Positions 8,801 to 15,500 are shown, counted from the first letter of the stretch. The stretch: 37,661 nt of DNA from an uncultured Megasphaera sp. (GCF_900539295.1 NZ_UQBH01000024.1:1-37661); one strand, 5' to 3'. Notes: a model not told the origin generated them from the letters alone. Translations and numbers: made by a program.

Positions 8801-9009
8801 CAAAAGATAATTTGAATGAATACGGGCGGTTTGATGAGTTGAAAGCGACAGTGGTAAGAGAAAAAGCCCAACAGTATTTCACGAAAGTCGATGGGAAGTG
8901 CTTACCGCCATTCCGCGTGAACAACCGTGTGGATGAACTACTCACTAAGTTTATCCTTGAAGGCGGGATTGACATTCCTGATCCGGATGAAGAAGAAAAA
9001 CATAAATAA
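5821..9009 (+). CDS. hsdR: Type I restriction-modification endonuclease/translocase subunit HsdR
   Basis: HsdR is the ATP-driven DNA translocase and nuclease of the type I complex; it cleaves unmethylated DNA away from the recognition site. I place the start at ATG 5821 (MDDFDKEVDFEAAL), preceded by AGGAG at 5809-5813, giving 1062 aa, a normal length; the frame is open much further upstream. The PD-(D/E)xK nuclease is visible as D144 and E158-L-K160. The helicase motor has Walker A TTGSGKT (297-303), DECH (408-411), GFTGTP (433-438) and a motif VI-like QAFSRTNR. The sequence resembles the EcoR124I (type IC) class. It lies behind the silent TRD modules and before a recombinase gene. Confidence 0.95.
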   Translation: MDDFDKEVDFEAALITALQRYGWGQEVIKYPTEKELIQNWANILFENNRSIDRLGDFPLVQEEIDDLLEQINRLRTPLALNGFINGKTVSITRKNPKDTLHYGKEVSLKIYDPMEIAALQSRYQIVQQPLFARHEKVLQDRRGDLMLLINGMPVFHIELKKSGVPVIEAANQIEKYAHEGLFTGFFSLIQIFVAMNPNETLYFSNPGPDGRFNPDFYFHCADLNNDPINDWKRVAELLLSIPMAHQLVGFYTVADDSDGILKVMRSYQYYAANNISDRVTKHDWEEGNQLGGYIWHTTGSGKTMTSFKSAQLIAASKDADKVVFLMDRIELGTQSLKEYRAFADNADDVQETEDTVTLISKLKSNDPKNTLIVSSIQKMSNIKDDAEVSMKAKDLEAMKSKRLVFIIDECHRSTFGEMLSTIKATFPHALFFGFTGTPVFRENEKVMTTTADIFGDELHRYSIADGIRDKNVLGFDPTMVMVYKDNELRKKVALQESGARSEEEAVTDPSMSKKYYHFMSPSEVPMAGQRQEDGKYLKGIEDYVGDEAWQTDEYEWAIVDNIAENWLTLSRNRKFHALFATSSIPEAVRYYRKFREKYPNLKVTGLFDPTIDNQGGKRSLDKEDGLKAMLEDYNETFSQCFDIGGYAKFKKDVSARLAHKKPYERVEPEMQLDLLIVVNQMLTGFDSKWINVLYLDKVLVYQNLIQAFSRTNRLFNINEKPFGSIRYYRMPHTMKRNIEDAVQLYSGDRPQGLFADHLPDNVRHMNATFVDMVDIFKNADVPAMDKLPEDLPSKAKFAKLFREFSTYLQAARIQGFTWDKTEYSSIIDAEDTSKEEIIHLLPTEEQYNILLQRYKELRKPDDGNRGDDDDITFPIDPYLTEQNTGVIDNDYMNSRFEKWRKQLSDPNADPAAVEATLTELHKSFAFLSQEEQRYANLFLHDVQTGDVCFTEGKTFRDYIVEYASNAKRRQERRLSDSLGCSEELLQKMMDAHVTKDNLNEYGRFDELKATVVREKAQQYFTKVDGKCLPPFRVNNRVDELLTKFILEGGIDIPDPDEEEKHK

Positions 9010-9023
9010 TTAATGCCTCCAAT

Positions 9024-9039
9024 CCTTCATCGGCGTAGG
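9024..9039 (+). repeat. Relic of repeat B ahead of the recombinase gene
   Basis: CCTTCATCGGCGTAGG matches the repeat B stretch CCTTCATCAGCGTAAG at 14 of 16 positions and reads ILHRRR in frame with the recombinase. It sits between the hsdR stop and the recombinase ribosome binding site. Confidence 0.5.
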
Positions 9040-9051
9040 GAGGAGGCACTT

Positions 9052-9981
9052 ATGGCAATCGAAAATAGATCAACAGATTATTTAAAAGATTATTATCGAA
9101 ACTGGATATCTGTATATAAGGAAGGCGCTATTCGTAGTGTAACCCTTTCTAAGTACCACATGAGCCTTTCTTGGCTGGAGCGGCTGGCTCCAGATCTTAG
9201 ACTTTGTGATGTGACGCGGGTGGCCTATCAGCAGATCATTAACGAATATGCCAAGGAACATGAACGTCAGACGACTATGGATTTTCATCATCAGTTAAAA
9301 GGATCAATCCTTGATGCTGTTGATGAAGGACTTATTCCTCGAGATCCGACCAGAAAAGTTATTATCAAAGGGAAAGCCCAGTCCCAAAAGAAAATCAAAT
9401 ATTTGAATCAGTTTGAACTTCATACGTTATTGAAAAGCCTGAATCTTGGGAATGAAGTTAATTGGGACTGGTTTATCCTTTTGGTTGCCAAGACGGGGAT
9501 GCGTTTTTCGGAAGCTCTTGCTATCACTCCGGATGACTTTGACTTTGCCCATCAGACTCTTTCTGTGAACAAAACATGGGATTATAAAAATGGGGGAGGT
9601 TTTTCGCCTACAAAAAATAAGTCGTCTGTCCGAAAAATACAGATTGATTGGCAAGTAATCATGCAATTTGCCTTTCTTGTCAAAGATATGCCGCCGGATA
9701 AACCCATTTTTATCACCAAGAAAAAAGTATATAATTCTACTGTGAATGATATCCTAGAACGTTGCTGTAAGAAACTTGAAATTCCTGTAATATCTGTTCA
9801 TGGGCTTCGCCATACCCATGCATCTATTCTGCTTTTTGCCGGAGTTTCCATTGCAAGCGTAGCAAGGCGACTTGGTCATGCCAGCATGACGACGACACAG
9901 AAAACATATCTACATATTATACAGGAACTTGAAAATCAGGATATAGATCTTATTATGCGATCGTTGTCCAATCTTATGTAA
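9052..9981 (+). CDS. Tyrosine recombinase (phage-integrase family) of the hsd locus
   Basis: A site-specific recombinase of 309 aa from ATG 9052, chosen because GGGAGGAGG lies just before it; the frame also opens at 9013. The N-terminal part (about 10-100) resembles the SAM-like core-binding domain. The catalytic domain shows R151 (TGMRFSEAL), K188, HGLRH with H250 and R253, LGH with H276 and the nucleophile Y286 (TTQKTYLHI), so all catalytic residues are present. XerC-like recombinases next to hsdS genes shuffle specificity domains in several bacteria. Here it follows hsdR by about 40 nt and is likely co-transcribed. Its target could be the CAGCGTAAG-containing repeats, but that is inference; it might instead be a leftover integrase of the element that brought the locus in. 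Confidence 0.9.
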   Translation: MAIENRSTDYLKDYYRNWISVYKEGAIRSVTLSKYHMSLSWLERLAPDLRLCDVTRVAYQQIINEYAKEHERQTTMDFHHQLKGSILDAVDEGLIPRDPTRKVIIKGKAQSQKKIKYLNQFELHTLLKSLNLGNEVNWDWFILLVAKTGMRFSEALAITPDDFDFAHQTLSVNKTWDYKNGGGFSPTKNKSSVRKIQIDWQVIMQFAFLVKDMPPDKPIFITKKKVYNSTVNDILERCCKKLEIPVISVHGLRHTHASILLFAGVSIASVARRLGHASMTTTQKTYLHIIQELENQDIDLIMRSLSNLM

Positions 9982-10089
9982 CCAGTGAATGAGACTGCGC
10001 CGATGGAGGATTTTTATACAGAAAATCGACATGCGGCCTCAGTTAGAAGCAAGTCGATCTAAAAATATAATTTAAGGAGTGATTGTTCA

Positions 10090-10928
10090 ATGCGCGGCCT
10101 AAAAATATATTTAGCGGATGGTACTTATGAGGATACCGTTACGATGAGTAGTGATTCATCAAAAATATCCGTTATTCGAGTCAAGAAAGAAAATATACAG
10201 GACTATGAAAATGAATTAAATGGGCCGGGTATTTATTTGCTTCTTGTTGAATCCGATGCGGTATATGTTGGACAGACGGGATTGGATACGATTCAAAGAA
10301 GAATTTTGAATACTCATTCAGATGATATCGATTCTTCGTGGCATACTGTTTTAGGATTTAAATTTACAGATCTTAATATCAGCAGTAATGAGCTGCAATT
10401 TATTGAAAATGCGATGTGTGAATATGTTCATAAGCACTTTAGGAAATGTCTGACTACGAGTCCTAAAAAGATGAATTGTACTAGGGCATTTAGGAAAGAC
10501 ACTATCATCTAAGTGGTGGACAGATACATACTTGCGAAAATTATATTCAAGATATCGAGTTTTACCTGGAACTATTTCCTCATGGAATTTTTGGGCATAC
10601 TGACAGTGAAACAGATATAGAAATTCTTCATCTTGCAGGTAGACAAGTCGCGGCAACGGCTTATATTACGGGAAATCACTTTGTCGTGTGCAAGGGCTCC
10701 GGTTTCAGTGCGGTGGAACGCCCGTCGTGTCCTAATTCTATCCATAACCGCCGAAGAATACTGATTGCTGAGAACAAAATTAAAAACGGATGCTTCGTCG
10801 AGGATGTATTTTTTGACAGCCCTTCTACTGCGGCTGCCTGTATAGTCGGAGGAAGTGCGAATGGTCGAATTATGTGGTTATATCCAGATGGACAGAGCAT
10901 TAAGGACAAGGAATCTCATGAATCCTGA
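10090..10928 (+). pseudogene. GIY-YIG / DUF4357 protein gene, broken by a frameshift
   Basis: The first part (10090-10512) encodes a GIY-YIG domain: GPGIYLLLVESDAVYVGQTG...RRILNTH, residues about 46-80. Reading then stops at TAA 10510-10512. From about 10499 the -1 frame continues without interruption (HYHLSGGQIHTCENYIQ...) to TGA 10926-10928. That tail ends in a DUF4357-like block (FVEDVFFDSPSTAAACIVGGSANG). The two parts join naturally if one base is missing near 10490-10499, which would give a protein of about 280 aa. GIY-YIG/DUF4357 proteins are often found beside restriction systems; their role is not settled. AAGGAG at 10075-10080 precedes the start. No slippery heptamer is evident, so a real mutation or a sequencing error is likelier than programmed frameshifting. 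Confidence 0.75.
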
Positions 10929-11056
10929 GATAGGTCCTATAACGCGATAGTCTTTTAATACAAAGATTCGTTAAGGATGGATAAGGTTGTCAAAATATCT
11001 ATGTTGAAACCTTATTCATTGTGTAAGTTGAAATAAAAAGATATGATTAAAAGATT

Positions 11057-11090
11057 CAGACATTGCAGGACGGTCTCTTTGCAATGTCTG
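11057..11090. terminator. Terminator-like hairpin at the right end of the AT-rich region
   Basis: A perfect 11-bp stem CAGACATTGCA/TGCAATGTCTG (11057-11067 with 11080-11090) with a 12-nt loop, followed by a T-rich but interrupted tail. The 10929-11056 stretch before it holds no gene I can see. Confidence 0.6.
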
Positions 11091-11142
11091 AGTGTTTATT
11101 TACTATGTGATTGACCTTTGAAATAAAAATAATCAAAAGGCC

Positions 11143-11171
11143 TTGCCAAGACGTTGAAGATGAGTTATAAT
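11143..11171 (+). promoter_or_regulatory. Promoter of tRNA-Val
   Basis: -35 TTGCCA (11143-11148), 17-base spacer, -10 TATAAT (11166-11171). The tRNA begins 29 bases after the -10. Confidence 0.75.
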
Positions 11172-11200
11172 AACAAAGTCGCATGACAAATTATATATGA

Positions 11201-11277
11201 GGGCGGTTAGCTCAGTTGGTTAGAGTATCTCGTTGACATCGAGGGGGTCGATGGTTCGAATCCATTACCGCCCACCA
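11201..11277 (+). tRNA. tRNA-Val (anticodon GAC)
   Basis: A 77-nt cloverleaf. The acceptor GGGCGGT pairs perfectly with ACCGCCC and is followed by A and an encoded CCA. The anticodon loop TTGACAT carries GAC, reading valine codons GUC/GUU. The T-loop TTCGAAT is standard. Confidence 0.95.
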
Positions 11278-11281
11278 CAGC

Positions 11282-11331
11282 AAACATATCCGAACATGGC
11301 AGGAATGCCGGCTCGGATATGTTTATTTTTT
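11282..11331 (+). terminator. Terminator of tRNA-Val
   Basis: A perfect 12-bp stem AAACATATCCGA/TCGGATATGTTT (11282-11293 with 11313-11324), then A and a T-run. Confidence 0.9.
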
Positions 11332-11398
11332 TGCCTAAATTTATGGCCTATTATCTCAATTGCGCCGGGCAAAGATGAATGTCTATTCCTAAATGATA

Positions 11399-11428
11399 TT
11401 GGTAAAATTTTCACAAATAGTGTATTCT
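11399..11428 (+). promoter_or_regulatory. Probable promoter of the pan operon leader
   Basis: TTGGTA (11399-11404), 18-base spacer, TATTCT (11423-11428). The expected start near 11435 coincides with the first helix of the structured leader, which supports the call. Confidence 0.5.
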
Positions 11429-11434
11429 GTAGTT

Positions 11435-11560
11435 GTAACTGGGATTGGACGGAATCCGTGGGATCCGTACCGCTAAGGTCTCGGTTACGCATATTTTTAA
11501 TTTCATAGCATGTCGCTTGGATCGAAAGACTGGGACGAATCTAGTAAACGTAGGCTTTTT
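11435..11560 (+). promoter_or_regulatory. Structured leader of panG-panB, candidate pan-motif element in tandem
   Basis: A 10-bp helix GTAACTGGGA/TCTCGGTTAC (11435-11444 with 11479-11488) encloses a hairpin GGACGGA/TCCGTACC (11447-11453 with 11464-11471) that carries one bulged A (11469). A second, weaker but similar unit follows at about 11517-11545: TTGGATCG...TGGGACGAATCTAG, again with a TGGGA loop and a bulged A. An intrinsic terminator lies directly after it. A known 'pan' RNA motif with bulged adenines, often in tandem, precedes pantothenate genes in Firmicutes. I think this is it, but I cannot align it to the model here. Confidence 0.5.
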
Positions 11561-11562
11561 AT

Positions 11563-11592
11563 GCGCATTCCCGGGAGGAATGCGCTTTTTTT
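11563..11592 (+). terminator. Leader terminator (attenuator) of panG-panB
   Basis: A perfect 9-bp stem GCGCATTCC/GGAATGCGC (11563-11571 with 11577-11585), 5-nt loop and seven T. It ends only 13 bases before the panG start, so it can only act on the pan operon itself. Confidence 0.9.
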
Positions 11593-11605
11593 GAGGGAGT
11601 TCATC

Positions 11606-12475
11606 ATGCGTTTAGGTATTATTGGTGCCGGCAGGGTCGGCACTTCTTTTGTTTTAGCCCTGCCTTCAGCCGTTGAAGGTATTCTTTGTTCCACAAAAGA
11701 ACATACGACGCAGCGGGCGCAGTCCCTTCAGGTCAAGGCTTATACCGACGGGGCAGCCCTTCTTCGCAGTTGTGATGTCCTGCTGCTTACGGTACGTGAC
11801 GATGTGATCGGGAGCGTTGCCAAGTCTTTGGCTGAGGCCCTTGCCGGTGATGACGGACCGCGTGATGCGTCTGTTCTTCACTGCAGCGGCGCCATGGACT
11901 TGTCGCCCCTTGAGCCGCTCTCGGCCCTGGGATTTTCCGTGGGCAGCCTTCATCCCCTGCAGAGCTTTGCCGAGCCGTCGGGAGACTTACTGCGCCATAT
12001 CTACATGGCCGTCGACGGTGATGACCGGGCCAAAGAGACAGCTCTTGCTCTTGTGCGGGAATTGGACAGCCGGCCTCTCTTTGTGCCGCCGGAAGAACGG
12101 GTCCTCTATCACGCCGCTGCTTGTTTTTGTTCTAATTACGTCGTGACGGCTGTGGCTCTCGGCCAGCAGCTGATGCGGCGCTGGACGGAAACGGACGGAC
12201 AGGCAGCGCAGTCACTGATGCCGCTCCTCAAAGGGACCGTAGAAAACCTCGACCGGACCGATCTTTGGCGGAAGGCTTTGACAGGCCCTGTTTCGCGCGG
12301 TGATACGGGTACTGTCGCCAAACACCTGGAAGCCATGCCCAAAGACTTGGTCCACGCTTACTGCGCCTTCAGCAGCGCTGCCGGAGACCTCTCTTTAGAA
12401 AACGGAACGATTACGGAAAACCAGTATGAAGTACTGAAACACATCCTTGCGATGGCGGAAGGAGTTCACGAATGA
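11606..12475 (+). CDS. panG: Rossmann / DUF2520 oxidoreductase, probable ketopantoate reductase PanG
   Basis: The likely reaction is NADPH-dependent reduction of 2-ketopantoate to pantoate, the step after PanB. The 289-aa protein opens with a Rossmann fingerprint GIIGAGRVGTSF (residues 4-15), followed by VLLLTVRDDVIG and HCSGAMDLSPL...SLHPLQSF, and has an all-helical C-terminal half of the DUF2520 type. PanG is the alternative ketopantoate reductase described in Francisella and some Firmicutes, and I recall it belonging to this family. The start is ATG 11606 after GAGGGAG; longer starts would run through the leader terminator. The stop overlaps the panB start (ATGA). No panC or panD is seen nearby. 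Confidence 0.8.
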   Translation: MRLGIIGAGRVGTSFVLALPSAVEGILCSTKEHTTQRAQSLQVKAYTDGAALLRSCDVLLLTVRDDVIGSVAKSLAEALAGDDGPRDASVLHCSGAMDLSPLEPLSALGFSVGSLHPLQSFAEPSGDLLRHIYMAVDGDDRAKETALALVRELDSRPLFVPPEERVLYHAAACFCSNYVVTAVALGQQLMRRWTETDGQAAQSLMPLLKGTVENLDRTDLWRKALTGPVSRGDTGTVAKHLEAMPKDLVHAYCAFSSAAGDLSLENGTITENQYEVLKHILAMAEGVHE

Positions 12476-13311
12476 ATAAGAAAGTAACCAATCTGACCAT
12501 CAAGAAAATGAAAGGGGAAGGGACGCCCATTTCCATGATTACGGCCTATGACTATGTCATGGCGCAGAACGTCGACGAAGCCGGCATCGATATGATCCTC
12601 GTCGGTGATTCTTTAGGCAACGTCGTCATGGGTCATACGTCGACTCTGCCGGTCACCATGGACGATATGGTCCATCATACGGCAGCTGTCGTCCGCGGGA
12701 CGAAACGGGCCCTGGTCGTCGCCGACATGCCCTTCATGAGCTATCAGGAAAGCGTCTGCCAGGCCCTTCATAATGCCGGACGGCTGATGAAGGAAACGGG
12801 CTGTGATGCCGTAAAATTAGAAGGCGGCGCCAGTGTTTGTGAAGCTGTCAAAGCTATGACCACGGCCGGGATTCCCGTTGTCGGCCACATCGGCCTTACG
12901 CCCCAGTCGGTCCATCAGCTCGGCGGCTACCGGGTACAGGGGAAAAATGCCGAAACGGCGAAACGCCTGATCCAGGAAGCTTTGGCTTTGGAAGAAGCCG
13001 GTGCCTTTGCCATCGTCTTGGAATGTGTCCCGACGGATATTGCAGCGGAAATCACCAAGGCCTTGAAGCAGGCTGCTACCATCGGCATCGGGGCCGGCAA
13101 TGTCTGCGACGGTCAGGTCTTGGTCTGCACGGACCTGCTGGGCATGAGCGGCGGTTTCCGTCCGAAATTCGTCAAGACTTATGCCAACCTCCATCAGACC
13201 ATCGTCGATGCCGTCGGCCAGTACATCAAAGAGGTACAGGATCGGAGCTTCCCCAATGAAGAATACAGTTTTGCTGTCGATCCGGAAGTCGTCAAAGCGA
13301 TGAAGGAGTAG
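12472..13311 (+). CDS. panB: 3-methyl-2-oxobutanoate hydroxymethyltransferase PanB
   Basis: This enzyme transfers a hydroxymethyl group from methylene-tetrahydrofolate to alpha-ketoisovalerate, giving ketopantoate, the first committed step of pantothenate and CoA synthesis. The 279-aa TIM-barrel protein shows the family signatures: ISMITAYDY, the metal-binding region VGDSLGNVVMGH, DAVKLEGG, and GHIGLTPQSVHQLGGY. Length is typical. It overlaps panG by 4 nt, so the two steps are translationally coupled and probably share the leader control upstream. Confidence 0.97.
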   Translation: MNKKVTNLTIKKMKGEGTPISMITAYDYVMAQNVDEAGIDMILVGDSLGNVVMGHTSTLPVTMDDMVHHTAAVVRGTKRALVVADMPFMSYQESVCQALHNAGRLMKETGCDAVKLEGGASVCEAVKAMTTAGIPVVGHIGLTPQSVHQLGGYRVQGKNAETAKRLIQEALALEEAGAFAIVLECVPTDIAAEITKALKQAATIGIGAGNVCDGQVLVCTDLLGMSGGFRPKFVKTYANLHQTIVDAVGQYIKEVQDRSFPNEEYSFAVDPEVVKAMKE

Positions 13312-13334
13312 GATTATTTTCTCAGCCCTTACAG

Positions 13335-13363
13335 AGCCCTGTCTTTTCTGACGGGGCTTTTTG
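13335..13363 (+). terminator. Terminator after panB
   Basis: Stem AGCCCTGTC/GACGGGGCT (13335-13343 with 13350-13358, one wobble), 6-nt loop, T-run. Confidence 0.9.
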
Positions 13364-13432
13364 CGTTTTTTCATCGTCCTGAAAAAAGCCTTGCAATACT
13401 TGCATGAAGCGGCTTTGGGCCGTTGATTGCGA

Positions 13433-13461
13433 TTGACTTGCGTATGTAATCATTGTACAAT
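13433..13461 (+). promoter_or_regulatory. Promoter of the transketolase operon
   Basis: -35 TTGACT (13433-13438), 17-base spacer, -10 TACAAT (13456-13461). It leaves a leader of about 125 nt before the first gene. Confidence 0.8.
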
Positions 13462-13503
13462 AATCTAAAGAAAAGGAAGCGAACAACAGAGGTCGTTTGT
13501 CCG

Positions 13504-13555
13504 AACGCACGCGTACTGCCTGCTCGACGAAAGGGGCGGGCTGCGGCGTTTTTTT
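13504..13555 (+). terminator. Leader terminator-like structure ahead of transketolase genes
   Basis: The outer arms AACGC/GCGTT (13504-13508 with 13546-13550) and CGC/GCG surround GCCTGCTC/GGGCGGGC (13518-13525 with 13534-13541, two wobbles). A T-run follows to 13555. It lies between the promoter and the ribosome binding site, so it looks like an attenuator. A small hairpin CGTT...AACG just upstream shares its 3' arm and could compete. Confidence 0.5.
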
Positions 13556-13592
13556 CTTAATCGACCTATATATCTATAGGAGGCTATGCTTC

Positions 13593-14417
13593 ATGAGGCA
13601 TGATCTACGCGACGTATGTATGCAGATACGGCGGGATACTGTGCGGTCTATTTACCGTGCCGGCTCCGGCCATCCCGGCAGTTCCTTATCGGCTGTCGAA
13701 ATTATGGCCACGCTCTATTTTACCGATATATTCACGTGTTTTCCCGACAGGCCCCATGCGCCGGAGCGGGATCGTTTCGTCTTGTCGAAGGGCCATGCGG
13801 CGCCGGCTTTTTACAGCACCCTGGCTCATAAAGGCTATTTCCCTCTGGAATGGCTCGATACGCTGCGGACGGTAGGGAGTCCTCTTCAGGGCCATCCAAA
13901 CCTGCAGAAGCTGCCCTGTCTCGACTGCGCCGTCGGCTCTTTGGGGCAAGGTCTGTCCATTGCCAACGGCATGGCTTTGGGCCTCAAGCTGAAGAAACAG
14001 TCTCATCAGGTGTTCTGTCTCATCGGCGACGGGGAACAGCAGGAAGGACAGGTCTGGGAAGCGGCGGCCTTTGCCGGTCAACATCATCTGGACAATGTCT
14101 GTCTCATCGTCGACTGCAACGGCCTGCAGCTCGTCGACTCTATGGCCACCATCAAGGATATGAAACCGATGGATGCCAAGTGGGAAAGCTTCGGCTGGCA
14201 CGTCCTTCACGTCGACGGCCACGATACGGATGCCCTCTATGACGCCTACGGGGCGGCCAAAGCCCGCACGGATAAACCGACGGTCATCCTGGCCAAGACG
14301 GTCAAGGGCAAGGGCGTCTCTTATATGGAAAACCAGGCCGAATGGCACGGTGCTGCACCGGATGAAGCGCAGTATGCTCAGGCTATGAAAGAATTGACAA
14401 CGGAGGTGCAGTCATGA
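13593..14417 (+). CDS. Transketolase, N-terminal (thiamine-diphosphate binding) subunit
   Basis: This is the N-terminal half of a transketolase split over two genes, acting in the non-oxidative pentose phosphate pathway (two-carbon transfer between sugar phosphates). At 274 aa it carries the family signature SGHPGSSLS near the start, LSKGHAAPAFY, and the ThDP/magnesium motif GDGEQQEGQVWEAA followed by the conserved N of VDCNGLQ. The start is ATG 13593, supported by ATAGGAGG at 13576-13583; the frame extends further upstream into the leader but without a good start. It overlaps the next gene as ATGA, as expected for subunits of one enzyme. Confidence 0.93.
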   Translation: MRHDLRDVCMQIRRDTVRSIYRAGSGHPGSSLSAVEIMATLYFTDIFTCFPDRPHAPERDRFVLSKGHAAPAFYSTLAHKGYFPLEWLDTLRTVGSPLQGHPNLQKLPCLDCAVGSLGQGLSIANGMALGLKLKKQSHQVFCLIGDGEQQEGQVWEAAAFAGQHHLDNVCLIVDCNGLQLVDSMATIKDMKPMDAKWESFGWHVLHVDGHDTDALYDAYGAAKARTDKPTVILAKTVKGKGVSYMENQAEWHGAAPDEAQYAQAMKELTTEVQS

Positions 14418-15349
14418 ACCGGGTACCTATGCGCGACGGCTATGGCAAGGCCCTCTTAGAATTATGCCGCCTTCACGACGATGTGATGGTCCTCGATGCC
14501 GACGTCGCCAAGTCGACGCGGACCGAATGGATTCGCCAGGAATTTCCTGATAAATATATCAATGTCGGCATATCGGAACAAGATCTGGTCGGCACGGCAG
14601 CCGGCCTGTCCCTGACGGGCTTCGTGCCCTTTGTCTCGACGTACGGCGTCTTTTTGACCGGCCGCGGCTGGGGACAGATCCGCAACACGGTCTGCTACAA
14701 TAACCTCAACGTCAAGCTCGGCGGGGCTCATGCCGGTATTTCCGTCGGTCCTGACGGGGCGACTCATCAGGCTCTGGAGGATATCGCCCTCATGCGGACG
14801 ATCCCCAATATGACGGTCATCACGCCCTGTGACTGGTGGGAGACCTATAAGGCGACCCTTGCCGTCTATGACCTCAAAGGCCCGTCGTACGTCCGCTTCG
14901 GCCGTAATCCGGCACCGGTCATTACTCGTGAAGACACGCCTTTTGACCTCTATAAGGCCGCCGTCTTCCGCGACGGCAGGGATGTGACCCTCTTTGCCAA
15001 CGGCCTCATGGTCCATGAAGCCCTGACGGCAGCCGAAGCTCTTGAAAGGGAAGGGATTTCGGCCCGCGTCGTAAACGTCCGCATCGTAAAGCCCCTCGAC
15101 CTCGATACGATCTGTACCTGTGCTGCCGAAACGGGGGCAGCCGTCGTCTGTGAGGAACACCAGATCATGGGCGGCCTCGGCGGTGCCATCTGCGAAGCCT
15201 TGGCCCAGCACCATCCCATTCCCGTCGAATTGGTCGGCATTCAGGACCGCTTCGGCGAATCGGGAGAACCGGATGATTTATTGAAGGCCTATAATTTATC
15301 GGCTGAAGACGTCGTCGCTGCTGTCCGGAAAGTTATGAAAAGAAAATAA
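14414..15349 (+). CDS. Transketolase, C-terminal (pyrimidine-binding) subunit
   Basis: The 311-aa partner of the preceding subunit contains the pyrimidine-binding domain and the C-terminal transketolase domain. Visible features are VLDADVAKSTRT, the catalytic-region YINVGISEQDLVGTAAGLS with its conserved E, the HAGISVGPDGATHQ loop, and a C-terminal domain (VVNVRIVKPLD...VVCEEHQIMGGLGG). Two-gene transketolases are common in Firmicutes and archaea; similarity to DXP synthase is expected but DXS is a single long protein. The start overlaps the upstream stop by 4 nt. Confidence 0.93.
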   Translation: MNRVPMRDGYGKALLELCRLHDDVMVLDADVAKSTRTEWIRQEFPDKYINVGISEQDLVGTAAGLSLTGFVPFVSTYGVFLTGRGWGQIRNTVCYNNLNVKLGGAHAGISVGPDGATHQALEDIALMRTIPNMTVITPCDWWETYKATLAVYDLKGPSYVRFGRNPAPVITREDTPFDLYKAAVFRDGRDVTLFANGLMVHEALTAAEALEREGISARVVNVRIVKPLDLDTICTCAAETGAAVVCEEHQIMGGLGGAICEALAQHHPIPVELVGIQDRFGESGEPDDLLKAYNLSAEDVVAAVRKVMKRK

Positions 15350-15354
15350 TGACC

Positions 15355-15394
15355 AAGCTGCTCATCCTGTATGAATCGGGAGAGCAGCTTTTTT
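15355..15394 (+). terminator. Terminator after transketolase genes
   Basis: A perfect 9-bp stem AAGCTGCTC/GAGCAGCTT (15355-15363 with 15382-15390) followed by TTTT. Confidence 0.9.
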
Positions 15395-15470
15395 CAAATC
15401 CGGCATAAGTAAAGGGCTGTCATGCTAAGTTTGAATAGTATTTTGAAGAGCATGCAAAATCGGTAATTGA

Positions 15471-15500
15471 TTGTCTCTTTTTGGCTAACTGATGTATAAT
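15471..15500 (+). promoter_or_regulatory. Promoter of pncB
   Basis: TTGTCT (15471-15476), 18-base spacer, consensus TATAAT (15495-15500). The leader is only about 25 nt. Confidence 0.7.

Noticed and set aside
10470..10512. Programmed -1 frameshift in the GIY-YIG gene
   Set aside because: No slippery heptamer or following stem-loop is evident; a one-base loss is simpler.
11201..11277. tRNA-Val as the integration site of the R-M island
   Set aside because: Integrases normally use the tRNA 3' end, but here the 3' end points away from the island, and no duplicate of the tRNA end was found near the left side.
11233..11508. Small open frame across the tRNA and pan leader
   Set aside because: It reads through the tRNA, its terminator and the pan leader, and has no coding support.
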